A stretch of 64,000 nt of DNA, taken from positions 496,001-560,000 of the forward strand of contig CP103436.1 in the NCBI GenBank assembly GCA_024919195.1, given 5' to 3'. The notes beneath the pieces are model-generated. The model had not been told where the DNA came from, searched no databases, and worked only from the letters and a program-made list of their open reading frames with translations. Made by a program: the position numbers and the translations under genes. This DNA is from Methylophilaceae bacterium LSUCC0717. Its GTDB lineage: Bacteria; Pseudomonadota; Gammaproteobacteria; Burkholderiales; Methylophilaceae. Numbering within the stretch: position 1 is the stretch's first letter; each line of letters starts with the position of its first letter. This document shows, one piece after another, positions 9,254 through 18,430 of the stretch.

Positions 9254-9913
9254 ATGATCAAGATTAAAAATTTAACTGTTGAATACCCCCTTGATAATGG
9301 GAGGAAATACACAGCACTTTCAAATGTTTCATTAGAAATTGAAGATTATGATAATGTTGCATTGATTGGTAGAAATGGTTCAGGTAAGAGCACGCTGCTT
9401 AGGACGCTAGCTGGTGTGTTTCACCCTGCCAGAGGCTCTATCAGTTTATCTGGTCCTCCATTGACTATATTCGATATATCATTAGGTATGGAAAAAGATG
9501 AATCCGGTTTTAATAATGTGATTATCAAAGGGCTGTATTATGGCCTCTCTGAAAAAGAAGTACTTACAGGAATTAAAAAGGTTGAATCCTTTGCAGAGCT
9601 TGGTGATTTTTTCTATAAGCCCGTTCGTACTTATTCAGCAGGTATGAGGGCGAGACTTGCATTTTCAATTTTAACAATCATAAGTCGCGATATCTATTTA
9701 GTTGATGAGGTTATTGGCGTTGGCGATAAGTTTTTTAACCAAAAAGCCAAAGATTTAATAAAGTCTAAAGCTGACTCATGCAAAAATTTCGTTTTAGCAT
9801 CTCATGCTGACCAGTTAATTCGTGACTTTTGTAACAAGGGTCTATGGCTTGATAATGGGAAAGTTAAATTGTTCGGCGATATCAATGATGTTTTGGAGGC
9901 CTATAACAAATGA
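9254..9913 (+). CDS. Polysaccharide export ABC ATPase (Wzt/KpsT type)
   Basis: A 219-residue nucleotide-binding protein. Walker A is GRNGSGKST near residue 40, the family signature is TYSAGMRARLAFS, and Walker B is DIYLVDEVIGVGD, with the switch histidine in ASHAD. The lengthened signature and VGD motif are typical of the Wzt/TagH/KpsT group. It lacks the C-terminal carbohydrate-binding domain that extended Wzt proteins use to recognise a chain terminator, so it is of the short KpsT-like form. It pairs with the permease just upstream and its stop overlaps the next start as ATGA. Confidence 0.9.
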   Translation: MIKIKNLTVEYPLDNGRKYTALSNVSLEIEDYDNVALIGRNGSGKSTLLRTLAGVFHPARGSISLSGPPLTIFDISLGMEKDESGFNNVIIKGLYYGLSEKEVLTGIKKVESFAELGDFFYKPVRTYSAGMRARLAFSILTIISRDIYLVDEVIGVGDKFFNQKAKDLIKSKADSCKNFVLASHADQLIRDFCNKGLWLDNGKVKLFGDINDVLEAYNK

Positions 9914-11760
9914 GATATTTCTTATTACTTCTAATCCTACATATTTTCATAAGGTTAAAAGTAGTATTAAGATTTTTCTATCATAAACTTAAGGTAATTA
10001 AGTTACTCATATCTCAAAAAAATTCAAAACCATCGAAAGGCAAAAGTTATATAGTTTTTTTTATTAAAATTATTAATGTTGTAGGAAAACCATTTTTTAA
10101 TTTATTAATAATTAGTAAAAATTTTTTAAAAATAGTCAAAAGGACTACATATACATTATTTCTATATTCTGATGAATTATTAAATCATAAAAATTTGTTT
10201 AGAAATGACCATAAAAAATCAAAAATACAATCCAAAGTCTTATTTGTTACATGTGTATCAGGGAAATACGATGAGCTAATTGATCCTCGGTATATATATG
10301 AGGATGCCGATTATTTTTGTTTTACAGATCAAGAGAAAATTAATTCAAGTATCTGGAAACCCTTCTGGATTCCTTTTGTAGACAAAAATCCAATGCTTAC
10401 TGCTCGTTTTGTTAAATGGAGAATGCTTAAGTTTTTCTCAAACTATGATTGTGTTGTTTGGCAGGACGCAAATATTATTCAAACAAAAGATATCAGTAAG
10501 TTAATTTCTACTTTTTTGGATAAGAAAAATGATTTAATGCTTTTTAGGCATCCATTTAGAGATAATGTTACTCAAGAGCTATACGCATGTGCGTCACAGA
10601 ATAAATTATCAAGTGATGATGTAAGCACATTTGAAAAAAAATATTTACATAACTTTGATTCCAATACCCTTGTTGAAACTGGACTATTATTATTAAATCC
10701 GAAATCAAAGAAATTACAAGATATCATGACCCAAGTATTCTACAATATGTCTGAGTCCTTAATCTGTCGTGACCAACTATTCTTCCCCAAACTACTTGAT
10801 TCATCAAAAATTAACTACATGTTTATTAATTCAAAAGATGATTCAAAATCTGTTCGTGATATAGGCTTTTGGCAACTCGTTCCTCATCATTTAAATTCTA
10901 TTGGACTTTTTAATAATGGTAATAGCAAACAAATGACAAATATTTTTTCAATCAAACGTAATGGTTACCAAAAAAAGGTAGATATTATCTTACCTGTCTA
11001 TAATGCGGAGAAATTTACGATGCGATGCATTAAAAGTATCCTCCCTCAGCTCAGTAATCATATAAAGCTGCATGTGATCGATGACTTTTCTGAAATTAAT
11101 TTTAGTAACAGACTTAAAAAATTTCTTACCAATAAAAATCATGTTCAATTTGTAAGAAATAAAAAGAATCTAGGCCATATCAAAACATTAAACCATGGTG
11201 TAAATCTCTTTGCCAAAAATGATTGTTTCTTTATTGTTAATTCCGATACAGTTTATCCAAAATATTTTTTTAAAAATCTAACCTCATTATTATTTTCATC
11301 CAATGATTTTAGTGTAGTTTGCTCCTTAGGAAGAAATGCAGGTATTTTTAGTACAATTAAACAACAATTTAATAGATTTAAACTAACCTATAATTTTAGC
11401 GAGGATTATCATTACTTTAATTTACCTAATGATATTCATGGCGCATGCTATGGTATTAAAACAGATGCTGTTAAGAAAATTGGTTTTTTGGATGAGAAAG
11501 CATTTCCCGTAGGTTACGGAGAGGAGAATGATTATTTTCTAAGGTTAAAAGAAACTAGAAAATCTGTTGTACTATCACTTTCAACCTACTTTATTCATTA
11601 TGGCAATCAATCATTCGGCAATGAAAAAAGAAATATTAATAAAATATTAGGGCGAAAATCATTAGAAGGAAAGCATTCAAGGATTATCGAAAGATATTAT
11701 ACAAATGTTCATAATTCAAATAAGTATATTCAAAAAATCATTAAATCGAGTGTTTTATAG
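9910..11760 (+). CDS. Two-domain glycosyltransferase: DUF616-like plus GT2
   Basis: A 616-residue fusion. After a hydrophobic or basic N-terminus, residues about 105-300 resemble the DUF616/TOD1-MUCI70 glycosyltransferase-like domain: FVTCVSGKYDEL, DADYFCFTDQ, RFVKWRMLKFF and CVVWQDANI are its landmarks. Residues about 355-600 form a GT2 domain with VDIILPVYNAEKFTMRC, VIDDFSE, FFIVNSDTVYPKYF and a DIHGACYGI acceptor-side segment. The combination suggests two sequential sugar additions by one protein. A shadow of the GT2 metal site is seen in NSDT. The start is ATG inside the upstream stop. Donors and acceptors are unknown. Confidence 0.75.
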   Translation: MRYFLLLLILHIFIRLKVVLRFFYHKLKVIKLLISQKNSKPSKGKSYIVFFIKIINVVGKPFFNLLIISKNFLKIVKRTTYTLFLYSDELLNHKNLFRNDHKKSKIQSKVLFVTCVSGKYDELIDPRYIYEDADYFCFTDQEKINSSIWKPFWIPFVDKNPMLTARFVKWRMLKFFSNYDCVVWQDANIIQTKDISKLISTFLDKKNDLMLFRHPFRDNVTQELYACASQNKLSSDDVSTFEKKYLHNFDSNTLVETGLLLLNPKSKKLQDIMTQVFYNMSESLICRDQLFFPKLLDSSKINYMFINSKDDSKSVRDIGFWQLVPHHLNSIGLFNNGNSKQMTNIFSIKRNGYQKKVDIILPVYNAEKFTMRCIKSILPQLSNHIKLHVIDDFSEINFSNRLKKFLTNKNHVQFVRNKKNLGHIKTLNHGVNLFAKNDCFFIVNSDTVYPKYFFKNLTSLLFSSNDFSVVCSLGRNAGIFSTIKQQFNRFKLTYNFSEDYHYFNLPNDIHGACYGIKTDAVKKIGFLDEKAFPVGYGEENDYFLRLKETRKSVVLSLSTYFIHYGNQSFGNEKRNINKILGRKSLEGKHSRIIERYYTNVHNSNKYIQKIIKSSVL

Positions 11761-11762
11761 AA

Positions 11763-12530
11763 GTGAAAATATTTAAAATTTATATCCTAAACTTTCTTTT
11801 TAAATTTTTCTTTTTAAAAAAAATTATTTTAAATATATTGGTAAAAAAGTATGGTTTTGATTTCATTGATTTTGGATCTAAAACAGGCGGTTCCATTGCT
11901 TATGCCTCAAAAGTATTTCAACTAAATAAGGGTTTGGGAATTGACTTATTAGATGGTTTTCCGTCATTAGCTTGCAAGAATAATTTTTTAGGTTTAAAGA
12001 CAGATATTTTAAAAATACCTAATGTGAAAATTTTTGATGCTGTAATTATGTCTCATTTTCTAGAACATATTCCAGCTCGTGAAACATCTCTAGCAATGAT
12101 TGAAAAGGCACTGAATATAAGTAATAAATTTGTTTATATCCAACAACCTTTTTTTGATGAAAATATGTATTTATTTAAAAATGATCTCAAACTAGCTTAT
12201 GCGGATTGGAGAGGTCATCCAAATATGCTGACAAGTTATGACTTTTATATTATGTTGAAAAGACTTCAAAGAACTTATAATTTTGAATTTACGATAGCTT
12301 TTGACCACCCAATCAAAAACAGCTCTTCAGCTGATATTGTTAATATTAATGAACCATTCAATGTCATACAGTTTGATAAAAATAAATCCTTTAAAAAGAA
12401 AAGCGTAGTTTTTGATAGAGAGATCTATAAGGAAATTAAGGTTTTAATTACACACCGTGATATTAATCATAGTCATTATTTATCTTTAATGAGATATGAA
12501 AAAGATTTGCAACTACAACTGGATATTTAA
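11763..12530 (+). CDS. Class I SAM-dependent methyltransferase-like protein
   Basis: A 255-residue protein starting at GTG two bases after the preceding stop. FDFIDFGSKTGGSIAYA near residue 35 is a glycine-rich motif I, followed by GIDLLDGFPS as the acidic end of strand 2. FDAVIMSHFLEHIPA is the motif II/III region of class I methyltransferases. The N-terminal 30 residues are basic and hydrophobic. In this setting it may methylate a sugar of the glycan, but target and position cannot be inferred. It overlaps the next gene by one base (TAATG). Confidence 0.6.
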   Translation: MKIFKIYILNFLFKFFFLKKIILNILVKKYGFDFIDFGSKTGGSIAYASKVFQLNKGLGIDLLDGFPSLACKNNFLGLKTDILKIPNVKIFDAVIMSHFLEHIPARETSLAMIEKALNISNKFVYIQQPFFDENMYLFKNDLKLAYADWRGHPNMLTSYDFYIMLKRLQRTYNFEFTIAFDHPIKNSSSADIVNINEPFNVIQFDKNKSFKKKSVVFDREIYKEIKVLITHRDINHSHYLSLMRYEKDLQLQLDI

Positions 12531-13825
12531 TGAATTTTACAAATAACATTTTGTATAATTTCACCTCTTATGTTTTTGCATTTAGCGTAATCTTCTTTAT
12601 CAAGTTTTTATATCTTTTTAATTACGATATTATTAATACATACCCATTTCTTTCATCTGATTCTCTAGATTATATTGTTGAATCTTTAGCAGTCATCAAT
12701 TTTTTTTATTACGATCAGTCTATTGAGGAACTTCCAGTTTTAAGGAATCCTCTGTTAGTAACAATCTTAGCAATAAATCAATTAATTACTCCAAATGGGC
12801 AATTACTCTCTTTATTGTGGTCTTTGTCATTCTTTCTTCAATTTTTACTTTTAAAAAAAATACTTTTTAATTTTTTTTCCACGAGAAGTTTCTATACTGA
12901 CATTATAATTTTTCTTTTCGTCTTTTTCTTTCAGATAAATCATTATAAATTTTATGTATTAGCTGAAAACATTTGTATTACATTTTCATTATTAGGAACT
13001 TATTTATTATTTAATTATATTAAATCCAAAAGGATTATATTTTTATTTTCCTCAAGCTTAGTTTTTCTTATAGGATCATTAGGTCAATTCTATGTAGCCA
13101 TTCCATTTATTCTAATAAACTTTATCTTTTTTATTCAAAATATGATTAATTATTTTAAATTTAAAAAGTTTAATTGGAGCTACTTTGGACTTATTACAAT
13201 CATAACTACTGTTTTAGTTATATTGTATTATTCTGTTTGGTTTCTGTGGGGTCAAATTCCTCACCTAAACAGACATGAATCGATTCATTTTTTGGGATTA
13301 ATTAAGCTCAAAACTATTCAATGGTATCTAAAGTTTTGGGCATATTATTTTTTACCATTTTGGCCTTTTTTATTTCTTTTATTTAAACCTTTTAGCTTAA
13401 AAGATATAAGCTTTAAAAATACTTATTTTATTTCTCTATTAATTATAGTAATTTCAAATATTATTTTGTGTCTTTCATATGACTGGCTGTATGATTCCAG
13501 ATTTACTTTAATTTTTTATCCATTCTTTGTAATAATTTTTTTATACATCTCACAAACATTTAACAAAAATATTAAATTTTTAATAATATTATTTTCTTTG
13601 ATTTCTTGTTTTTTACCTGCCTCATCGATGAGTCATAATATTAAATATGAATTAAGTGAGTTAAACATAAAATTTAAAAATAACAGGACAGTAAAATTTT
13701 TTAAATCTAAATCTGTAGACCGAGGTTATCCTTATTTAAAAGATAATTACGAGAAACAATTAATTTTTTTAGAATCTGAAACACCATATAGAAAAAAAAT
13801 TCTTAAATATTATTTTTCAAATTAG
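12530..13825 (+). CDS. Polytopic GT-C-like membrane protein
   Basis: A 431-residue protein with about ten hydrophobic segments. An early acidic loop (FLSSDSLDYIVESL) and a late DWLYDSRFTLIFYPFF segment sit where GT-C/PMT-type transferases have their catalytic Asp and the arginine motif before the last spans. This suggests a polyprenyl-phosphate-sugar-dependent transferase on the periplasmic side of the inner membrane. The GT2/GtrA pair further down could provide such a donor. The alternative is a Wzy polymerase. Base composition is extremely AT-rich. Confidence is limited because no motif is unique to the class. Confidence 0.5.
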   Translation: MNFTNNILYNFTSYVFAFSVIFFIKFLYLFNYDIINTYPFLSSDSLDYIVESLAVINFFYYDQSIEELPVLRNPLLVTILAINQLITPNGQLLSLLWSLSFFLQFLLLKKILFNFFSTRSFYTDIIIFLFVFFFQINHYKFYVLAENICITFSLLGTYLLFNYIKSKRIIFLFSSSLVFLIGSLGQFYVAIPFILINFIFFIQNMINYFKFKKFNWSYFGLITIITTVLVILYYSVWFLWGQIPHLNRHESIHFLGLIKLKTIQWYLKFWAYYFLPFWPFLFLLFKPFSLKDISFKNTYFISLLIIVISNIILCLSYDWLYDSRFTLIFYPFFVIIFLYISQTFNKNIKFLIILFSLISCFLPASSMSHNIKYELSELNIKFKNNRTVKFFKSKSVDRGYPYLKDNYEKQLIFLESETPYRKKILKYYFSN

Positions 13826-13861
13826 AATACAAAAAAAAACTTAGCTTATATAATTATAATT

Positions 13862-15193
13862 ATGCAAAAAAAAGTTGTAATCCTAGATTTATATCGTAAT
13901 AGTCGCTACAGGATTTCAAAAGATACCTGTGGAGGATATGGTACTGAAAATGATTTCGGTCATGGCTTTATTGCAAAATCATTGGGTTTTGTAGCAAAAT
14001 TTTCATTATTTTGGCCACCTCTAGCTGCTTTAAATTTACTCAGTGAATTTAAAAATAATAATCTTTTTTCAAGTATATATTCTCAAGATATTAATGATAT
14101 CGATAATTCAATTGATTATGTCTTTATCTCTACATCCATTGTTTGTGCAAACTATGAATTAAAAGAAACCCAACAATTAGTAAAAAAATTTCCTAAAATA
14201 AGATTTTTTGCATTTGGATCATTTTTAAATATTTTCGCATCGAGGTACAGGGAGATAGGTGTTGCAACAATCACAGGAGAGCCTGAATTTTTATTTCAAA
14301 GTTATACTATAGATCATAAAAATTTAAATCTTTTTCACATCAATGGTAATGTTGATGTTATAAAAAAAGACCCAAATAATTTATCACTACCATTGTGGGT
14401 GAATGATAAGAATACCGCTACAAAAAATTTCCTATTTGGCTACAGGAATGGATATTTACCTATTATAGCTACAAGAGGATGTCCTTATAGTTGTTATGAG
14501 TATTGTGTTTATCCGCTTCAGCAAGGTAGAAAAATCAATGCAGTTACGCCAGAGAAATTAATTAAAGATTTAAATTATTTACATAATAATGTTGGATCAA
14601 AAAATTTTGTTTTTAGGGATCCTGTTTTTTCTATTAATAGAAAATATACGAATGAATTATTAAGTGAAATTGAAAAAAATAACCATAAAAATTTTTCTTT
14701 TACTGTTGAAACACATTTAAATAACATTGATGATGACTTAGCTAGATTGTTTAAAAGTGCTGGTGTTGATTGGGTTAAGTTTGGAATTGAGTCTGCTGTG
14801 GATGATGTTAAAAATAATGTGAATAGATATTCTCTTAAAAATGACGAACAGATAGATACAGTCGCGATTTGTTCAAAGAATAATCTAAAAACAGTAGCAA
14901 TGTATATTTTATGTCAACCAGAAGATAACTATGAAACACATAAATTAACAATGGATTATTCCAGGAAACTTGGAACAAATCTTGCTCAATTTAGTTTATT
15001 TACACCTTATCCTGGAACACCTTATTATGAAAAAAATAAACATATGATTAATTGTGATAACTTTGAACTCTTTAATCAATACAATCTTGTTTTTAAGCAT
15101 AAAATTTTTAATAGCATCAGTGCAAGAAAAGAGTTAGGCAAAGCTTACTCAAATTATTATTTAAATAAGGCATTAAAGTTTGGTAATAAATAA
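13862..15193 (+). CDS. Radical SAM protein with B12-binding-like N-terminus
   Basis: A 443-residue protein. Residues 1-170 look like the Rossmann-type domain of B12-binding radical SAM enzymes (FISTSIVCANYEL, IRFFAFGSF, TITGEPEFLF), but no cobalamin-contacting DxHxxG is seen. The radical SAM core starts at ATRGCPYSCYEYCVYP, whose cysteines are residues 207, 211 and 215, a CX3CX3C spacing rather than the usual CX3CX2C. VKFGIESAVDDV and FTPYPGTPYYEK are typical later strands. Two overlapping TATAAT-like boxes lie at 13849-13860 just before the ATG. It may modify a sugar or lipid of the glycan; no reaction can be named. Confidence 0.7.
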   Translation: MQKKVVILDLYRNSRYRISKDTCGGYGTENDFGHGFIAKSLGFVAKFSLFWPPLAALNLLSEFKNNNLFSSIYSQDINDIDNSIDYVFISTSIVCANYELKETQQLVKKFPKIRFFAFGSFLNIFASRYREIGVATITGEPEFLFQSYTIDHKNLNLFHINGNVDVIKKDPNNLSLPLWVNDKNTATKNFLFGYRNGYLPIIATRGCPYSCYEYCVYPLQQGRKINAVTPEKLIKDLNYLHNNVGSKNFVFRDPVFSINRKYTNELLSEIEKNNHKNFSFTVETHLNNIDDDLARLFKSAGVDWVKFGIESAVDDVKNNVNRYSLKNDEQIDTVAICSKNNLKTVAMYILCQPEDNYETHKLTMDYSRKLGTNLAQFSLFTPYPGTPYYEKNKHMINCDNFELFNQYNLVFKHKIFNSISARKELGKAYSNYYLNKALKFGNK

Positions 15194-15485
15194 TTCAGTT
15201 TTATTTGGTGGCAGTTCAGCTCTTGCAGTTGTTTTGATTGATAAGGTATTTAAAAAATCACTAAATATAACTGTCTTTACATCGAAGCCAAATTTAATTA
15301 AAAAAAATCAAAGAGTGTTTGTAATTACATGGAATCCGTCCAACCCTAATCTTGATGTAATTAATAAAATTCAATTTAAACAATCAATATGTTTCTTATT
15401 TAACGCTTTACCAAAAGTTAACCAGGTTTTTTTAATTTTTTTAAATGTCTTTAATTCTCTTTTTTCCTTTTGGCGATTAAAATGA
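15180..15485 (+). pseudogene. Truncated SDR/epimerase-like remnant
   Basis: A 101-codon open frame filling the gap between the radical SAM gene and the UDP-xylose synthase gene. Its only usable start is a TTG that overlaps the upstream gene. Residues 5-25 (NSVLFGGSSALAVVLIDKVF) resemble the first strand and glycine loop of a short-chain dehydrogenase. TVFTSKPNLI would be strand 2, and the resemblance then fades and ends in a hydrophobic run. No catalytic YxxxK is present. The most economical reading is the 5' stump of a dehydrogenase whose rest was deleted. A translated small protein remains possible. Confidence 0.45.
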
Positions 15486-16423
15486 AAAAAATTCTTATAA
15501 CAGGCGGGGCTGGTTTTTTAGGAACAAATCTGATAGCAGAATTAATTAAGGACAAAAATAATCAACTATATGTAATTGACAATCTATCTTCAGGAAAAAC
15601 ATCCAATATTTTAAATTTTAATACTAGTAATTTTCATTTTTTTAAACATGATATTGTTGATCCAATAGATTTTTTAGAAGAAGATTTTAATGAAATTTAT
15701 AATTTAGCCTGTCCTGCATCACCACCTTTTTATCAACTTGATCCTTTGGGAACATTGAAAACTTGTGTATATGGCGCATTCAATATTCTAAATTTTTGTG
15801 TTAAATCTAATGCTAAGATTTTACATACCTCAACAAGTGAAATTTATGGAAATCCACTAGTTCATCCTCAGAAAGAATCATATTTTGGTAACGTAAATCC
15901 TAATGGCATCAGATCATGTTACGATGAAGGAAAAAGAGCTGCAGAAACCATTTTTTTTGATTATCATAGACAATATAAAATTAAAATTAAAATTGTTCGA
16001 ATTTTCAATACTTATGGTCCTTATATGGACAAGCTGGATGGAAGAGTTATTAGTAATTTTATTAACCAGGCTATTTCTAATCAAGACATAACAGTTTATG
16101 GTGAAGGTTTACAAACTCGTAGTTTTTGTTATGTAGAGGATATGGTACAGGGGCTTATAAAGATGATGAATTCTTCTGATGATCTTACAGGTCCAATTAA
16201 TTTGGGTAATCCACATGAAGTAACAATGAATGAATTAGCTGAATTAATTATTACACTTACTTCATCAAATTCAAATATTATTTTTAAAAATCTACCTAAA
16301 GATGATCCAATTAAAAGAAAGCCAGATATCAATTATGCAAGAGAAGCATTGTCATGGAATCCAAGTTTTTCTCTTCAAGATGGTCTGATAAATACCATTA
16401 ATTATTTTAAAAAATTAAAATGA
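15482..16423 (+). CDS. uxs: UDP-glucuronate decarboxylase (UDP-xylose synthase)
   Basis: An extended SDR of 313 residues that decarboxylates UDP-glucuronate to UDP-xylose. The cofactor motif is ITGGAGFLGTNL. Very specific Uxs segments follow: NLACPASPPFYQLDP, STSEIYGNPLVHPQ, and NVNPNGIRSCYDEGKRAAE, which holds the catalytic YxxxK. NTYGPYMDKLDGRVISNFI and GEGLQTRSFCYVEDM complete the pattern. I chose the ATG at 15482 over the in-frame TTG at 15470 because the Rossmann strand begins right after it. The substrate could come from the Ugd encoded at 18431 in the same run, so this block appears to contain a full UDP-Glc to UDP-Xyl route. Confidence 0.93.
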   Translation: MKKILITGGAGFLGTNLIAELIKDKNNQLYVIDNLSSGKTSNILNFNTSNFHFFKHDIVDPIDFLEEDFNEIYNLACPASPPFYQLDPLGTLKTCVYGAFNILNFCVKSNAKILHTSTSEIYGNPLVHPQKESYFGNVNPNGIRSCYDEGKRAAETIFFDYHRQYKIKIKIVRIFNTYGPYMDKLDGRVISNFINQAISNQDITVYGEGLQTRSFCYVEDMVQGLIKMMNSSDDLTGPINLGNPHEVTMNELAELIITLTSSNSNIIFKNLPKDDPIKRKPDINYAREALSWNPSFSLQDGLINTINYFKKLK

Positions 16424-17352
16424 AAGAACAACATTTAGTCATTCTTACACCGCACTATAATGATAATGATTCATTAATAAGATTATTAGAAAATTTAAAT
16501 AAACACATAAAACAGAGATTTAAGCTAATTGTAGTTGATGATTGCTCAATAGATAATATTCCAAATGAATCAAAACTATTTTCATTTTCAAAAAAATGCG
16601 AAATTCAAATAATTTATCTAAAAAGAAATGTTGGACATCAAGAAGCAATATCTATAGGACTTGAGTACATTTCACAAAATTTTGTAAAGGATAATCCTAA
16701 TGTTGTCATTATGGATTGTGATGGAGAAGATAAGCCAGAGGATGTTAATAATCTCATAAATGAACTTGATAGTTCATGTGACGTTGTAGTAGCTTCAAGA
16801 CAAAAGAGAAGCGAAAACCTTCTTTTTAAAATTTTCTACGTTTTATATAAGGTAACTTTTTTATTTTTAACAGGAAAATATATAGATTTTGGTAATTTTT
16901 GTGCTATCAAGTACGAGTCTTTAAAAAAAATTATTAATTATGAAAACTTATCTATTCACATTGCTGGAAGTTTAATTGCTTCAAAATTGAGATTAAAAAG
17001 ACTTCCAGTACATCGTGGTTCAAGATATTTTGGTAGCTCGAAGATGAATTTTAACTCTCTTATTTTGCACGGGCTTAGGGCAATAAATATTTTCTCAGAC
17101 AATGTTATGATTCGTTTGGGAGTGTTTTCTTTTTTTATGATTATTTTTATTTTTTTAGTTGCAGCTTTATCTTTTTTATTAAAAATTTATGGTTTAACAC
17201 CTCCTGGCTGGCTATCTTATATTTTAGGTTTGTTATTTATAATTTTTATTCAAATTGTAACTTTTACAATGCTCTTTATTTTAGTATCAAAGAAAAGCAA
17301 TACCCAACCAATAAATAAGGGTTTTCTGATAGATTATGTTATTAAAAAATAA
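16420..17352 (+). CDS. GT2 polyprenyl-phosphate glycosyltransferase (GtrB/DPM-like)
   Basis: A 310-residue protein. The N-terminal GT2 domain has ILTPHYNDNDSLIRLL, IVVDDCSIDN and IMDCDGEDKPED, the last being the DxD-type metal site. Two hydrophobic spans near residues 230-300 anchor it. This layout fits enzymes that make polyprenyl-phosphate-linked sugars, as GtrB does. GtrA-like and unknown membrane genes follow with overlaps, forming a GtrB-GtrA-X set. UDP-xylose, or another product of the flanking sugar genes, is a plausible donor but this is inference. The start overlaps the uxs stop as ATGA. Confidence 0.8.
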   Translation: MKEQHLVILTPHYNDNDSLIRLLENLNKHIKQRFKLIVVDDCSIDNIPNESKLFSFSKKCEIQIIYLKRNVGHQEAISIGLEYISQNFVKDNPNVVIMDCDGEDKPEDVNNLINELDSSCDVVVASRQKRSENLLFKIFYVLYKVTFLFLTGKYIDFGNFCAIKYESLKKIINYENLSIHIAGSLIASKLRLKRLPVHRGSRYFGSSKMNFNSLILHGLRAINIFSDNVMIRLGVFSFFMIIFIFLVAALSFLLKIYGLTPPGWLSYILGLLFIIFIQIVTFTMLFILVSKKSNTQPINKGFLIDYVIKK

Positions 17353-17812
17353 CTTAAAAGATATTATCCTTAATTTTAAAAGTTTTAGACTGGTTATTAA
17401 TACTAATTCTAAAAATTATAAATTATTAGAAATCAATAGAATACTTTTAAAATATATAATTAATGGACTATCTGCAACATTATTTCATTACATAATCCTT
17501 AGATTACTTTTAATTAATTTTTATTTTGAGTATTATGCTACTGCAGATTTTATTGCAGCATTCTTTGGTATTTGTTTTTCTTACCTAGGAAACAAATTTT
17601 TTGTCTTTAAGCATTCTTCATCAAATCATTTTGTACAGTATTTTATTTTTTTAATTTTTTATGTCCTTATGATGGTAATTCATTCTTCTATCATTTTTAT
17701 AATCTCGGATATTTATAATGTTAACTTTAATATTGGCTTTGTTATAGCCACTTTATTTCAATTTTTATTTACATATTATGTAAATAAAACAATAATTTTT
17801 AAACTTTTATAA
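17336..17812 (+). CDS. GtrA-like flippase for polyprenyl-linked sugar
   Basis: A 158-residue protein with four membrane spans after a soluble N-terminal 35 residues. The core begins LLKYIINGLSATLFHYI and has YLGNKFFVFKH after span 2 and YYVNKTIIFK at the C-terminus, the hallmarks of the GtrA/DPMS family. GtrA-like proteins are thought to flip undecaprenyl-phosphate sugars to the periplasm, where GT-C transferases use them. It overlaps the GT2 gene by 17 bases and the next gene by one base. Family assignment is firm; flipping is established only for some relatives. Confidence 0.85.
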   Translation: MLLKNNLKDIILNFKSFRLVINTNSKNYKLLEINRILLKYIINGLSATLFHYIILRLLLINFYFEYYATADFIAAFFGICFSYLGNKFFVFKHSSSNHFVQYFIFLIFYVLMMVIHSSIIFIISDIYNVNFNIGFVIATLFQFLFTYYVNKTIIFKLL

Positions 17813-18417
17813 TGTTTTCTTTTTCAAAATTTATATTACTTATTAAATTATTTTTTTTATATTTATTTATATTTTCACTTATTTATTTTCTTCATATAAG
17901 TTTTTTTAATGTTGGTGTAGTATTCTATTCATCACTTTTTGATGCATTTATTTCATGTGTTTTAACTATATTTTTTTTATACAAATACAAATTTGAAAAT
18001 TTTGAACGGTTCTTGATAATTTTAATATTATTTTCTGTTGGTTATATTATATCAATATCAGTTCCAACTGTTATTGATAGGTCATTATCAATTTATATAC
18101 TTGAGAAAATTGATCAAAGAGGAGGGGGCATTAAATTAAATGCATTTCCTGATATTTTTATTTATGAATATCTACCAGAGCATAGATTAGCTGATATTAG
18201 AATAACAGAGCAATTATATTCAGGTACAATTGAGATAGATGATAATGGTTGTGTAACTTTGACTAAAAAAGGCAGGCTAGTTGTAAGTTTATCAAGTTTT
18301 TTTAGATCAAATCTTCTGCCAAAAAAAAGATTAGTAAACTCGGAATTTACTGATGACTTAACCAATCCATTTAGATTAGATTTCAAGCCATATGAATATG
18401 GGTGCTCATTTAGTTAA
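17812..18417 (+). CDS. Unknown membrane protein, third gene of GT2-GtrA set
   Basis: I do not recognise a named family. The 201-residue protein has about three membrane spans in residues 1-95, then a soluble part. That part begins VPTVIDRSLSIYILEKIDQRGGGI and contains EHRLADIRITEQLYSGTIEID and CVTLTKKGRLVV. The pattern of two short helices followed by an LTKKGR strand turn looks like a small winged-helix-like fold, but no HMM was run. It overlaps GtrA by one base, arguing for a role with the GT2-GtrA pair. The position corresponds to that of the variable third gene of gtr operons, yet it is far too small for a GtrC transferase. Confidence 0.6.
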   Translation: MFSFSKFILLIKLFFLYLFIFSLIYFLHISFFNVGVVFYSSLFDAFISCVLTIFFLYKYKFENFERFLIILILFSVGYIISISVPTVIDRSLSIYILEKIDQRGGGIKLNAFPDIFIYEYLPEHRLADIRITEQLYSGTIEIDDNGCVTLTKKGRLVVSLSSFFRSNLLPKKRLVNSEFTDDLTNPFRLDFKPYEYGCSFS

Positions 18418-18430
18418 ATAGGAAAATGTA

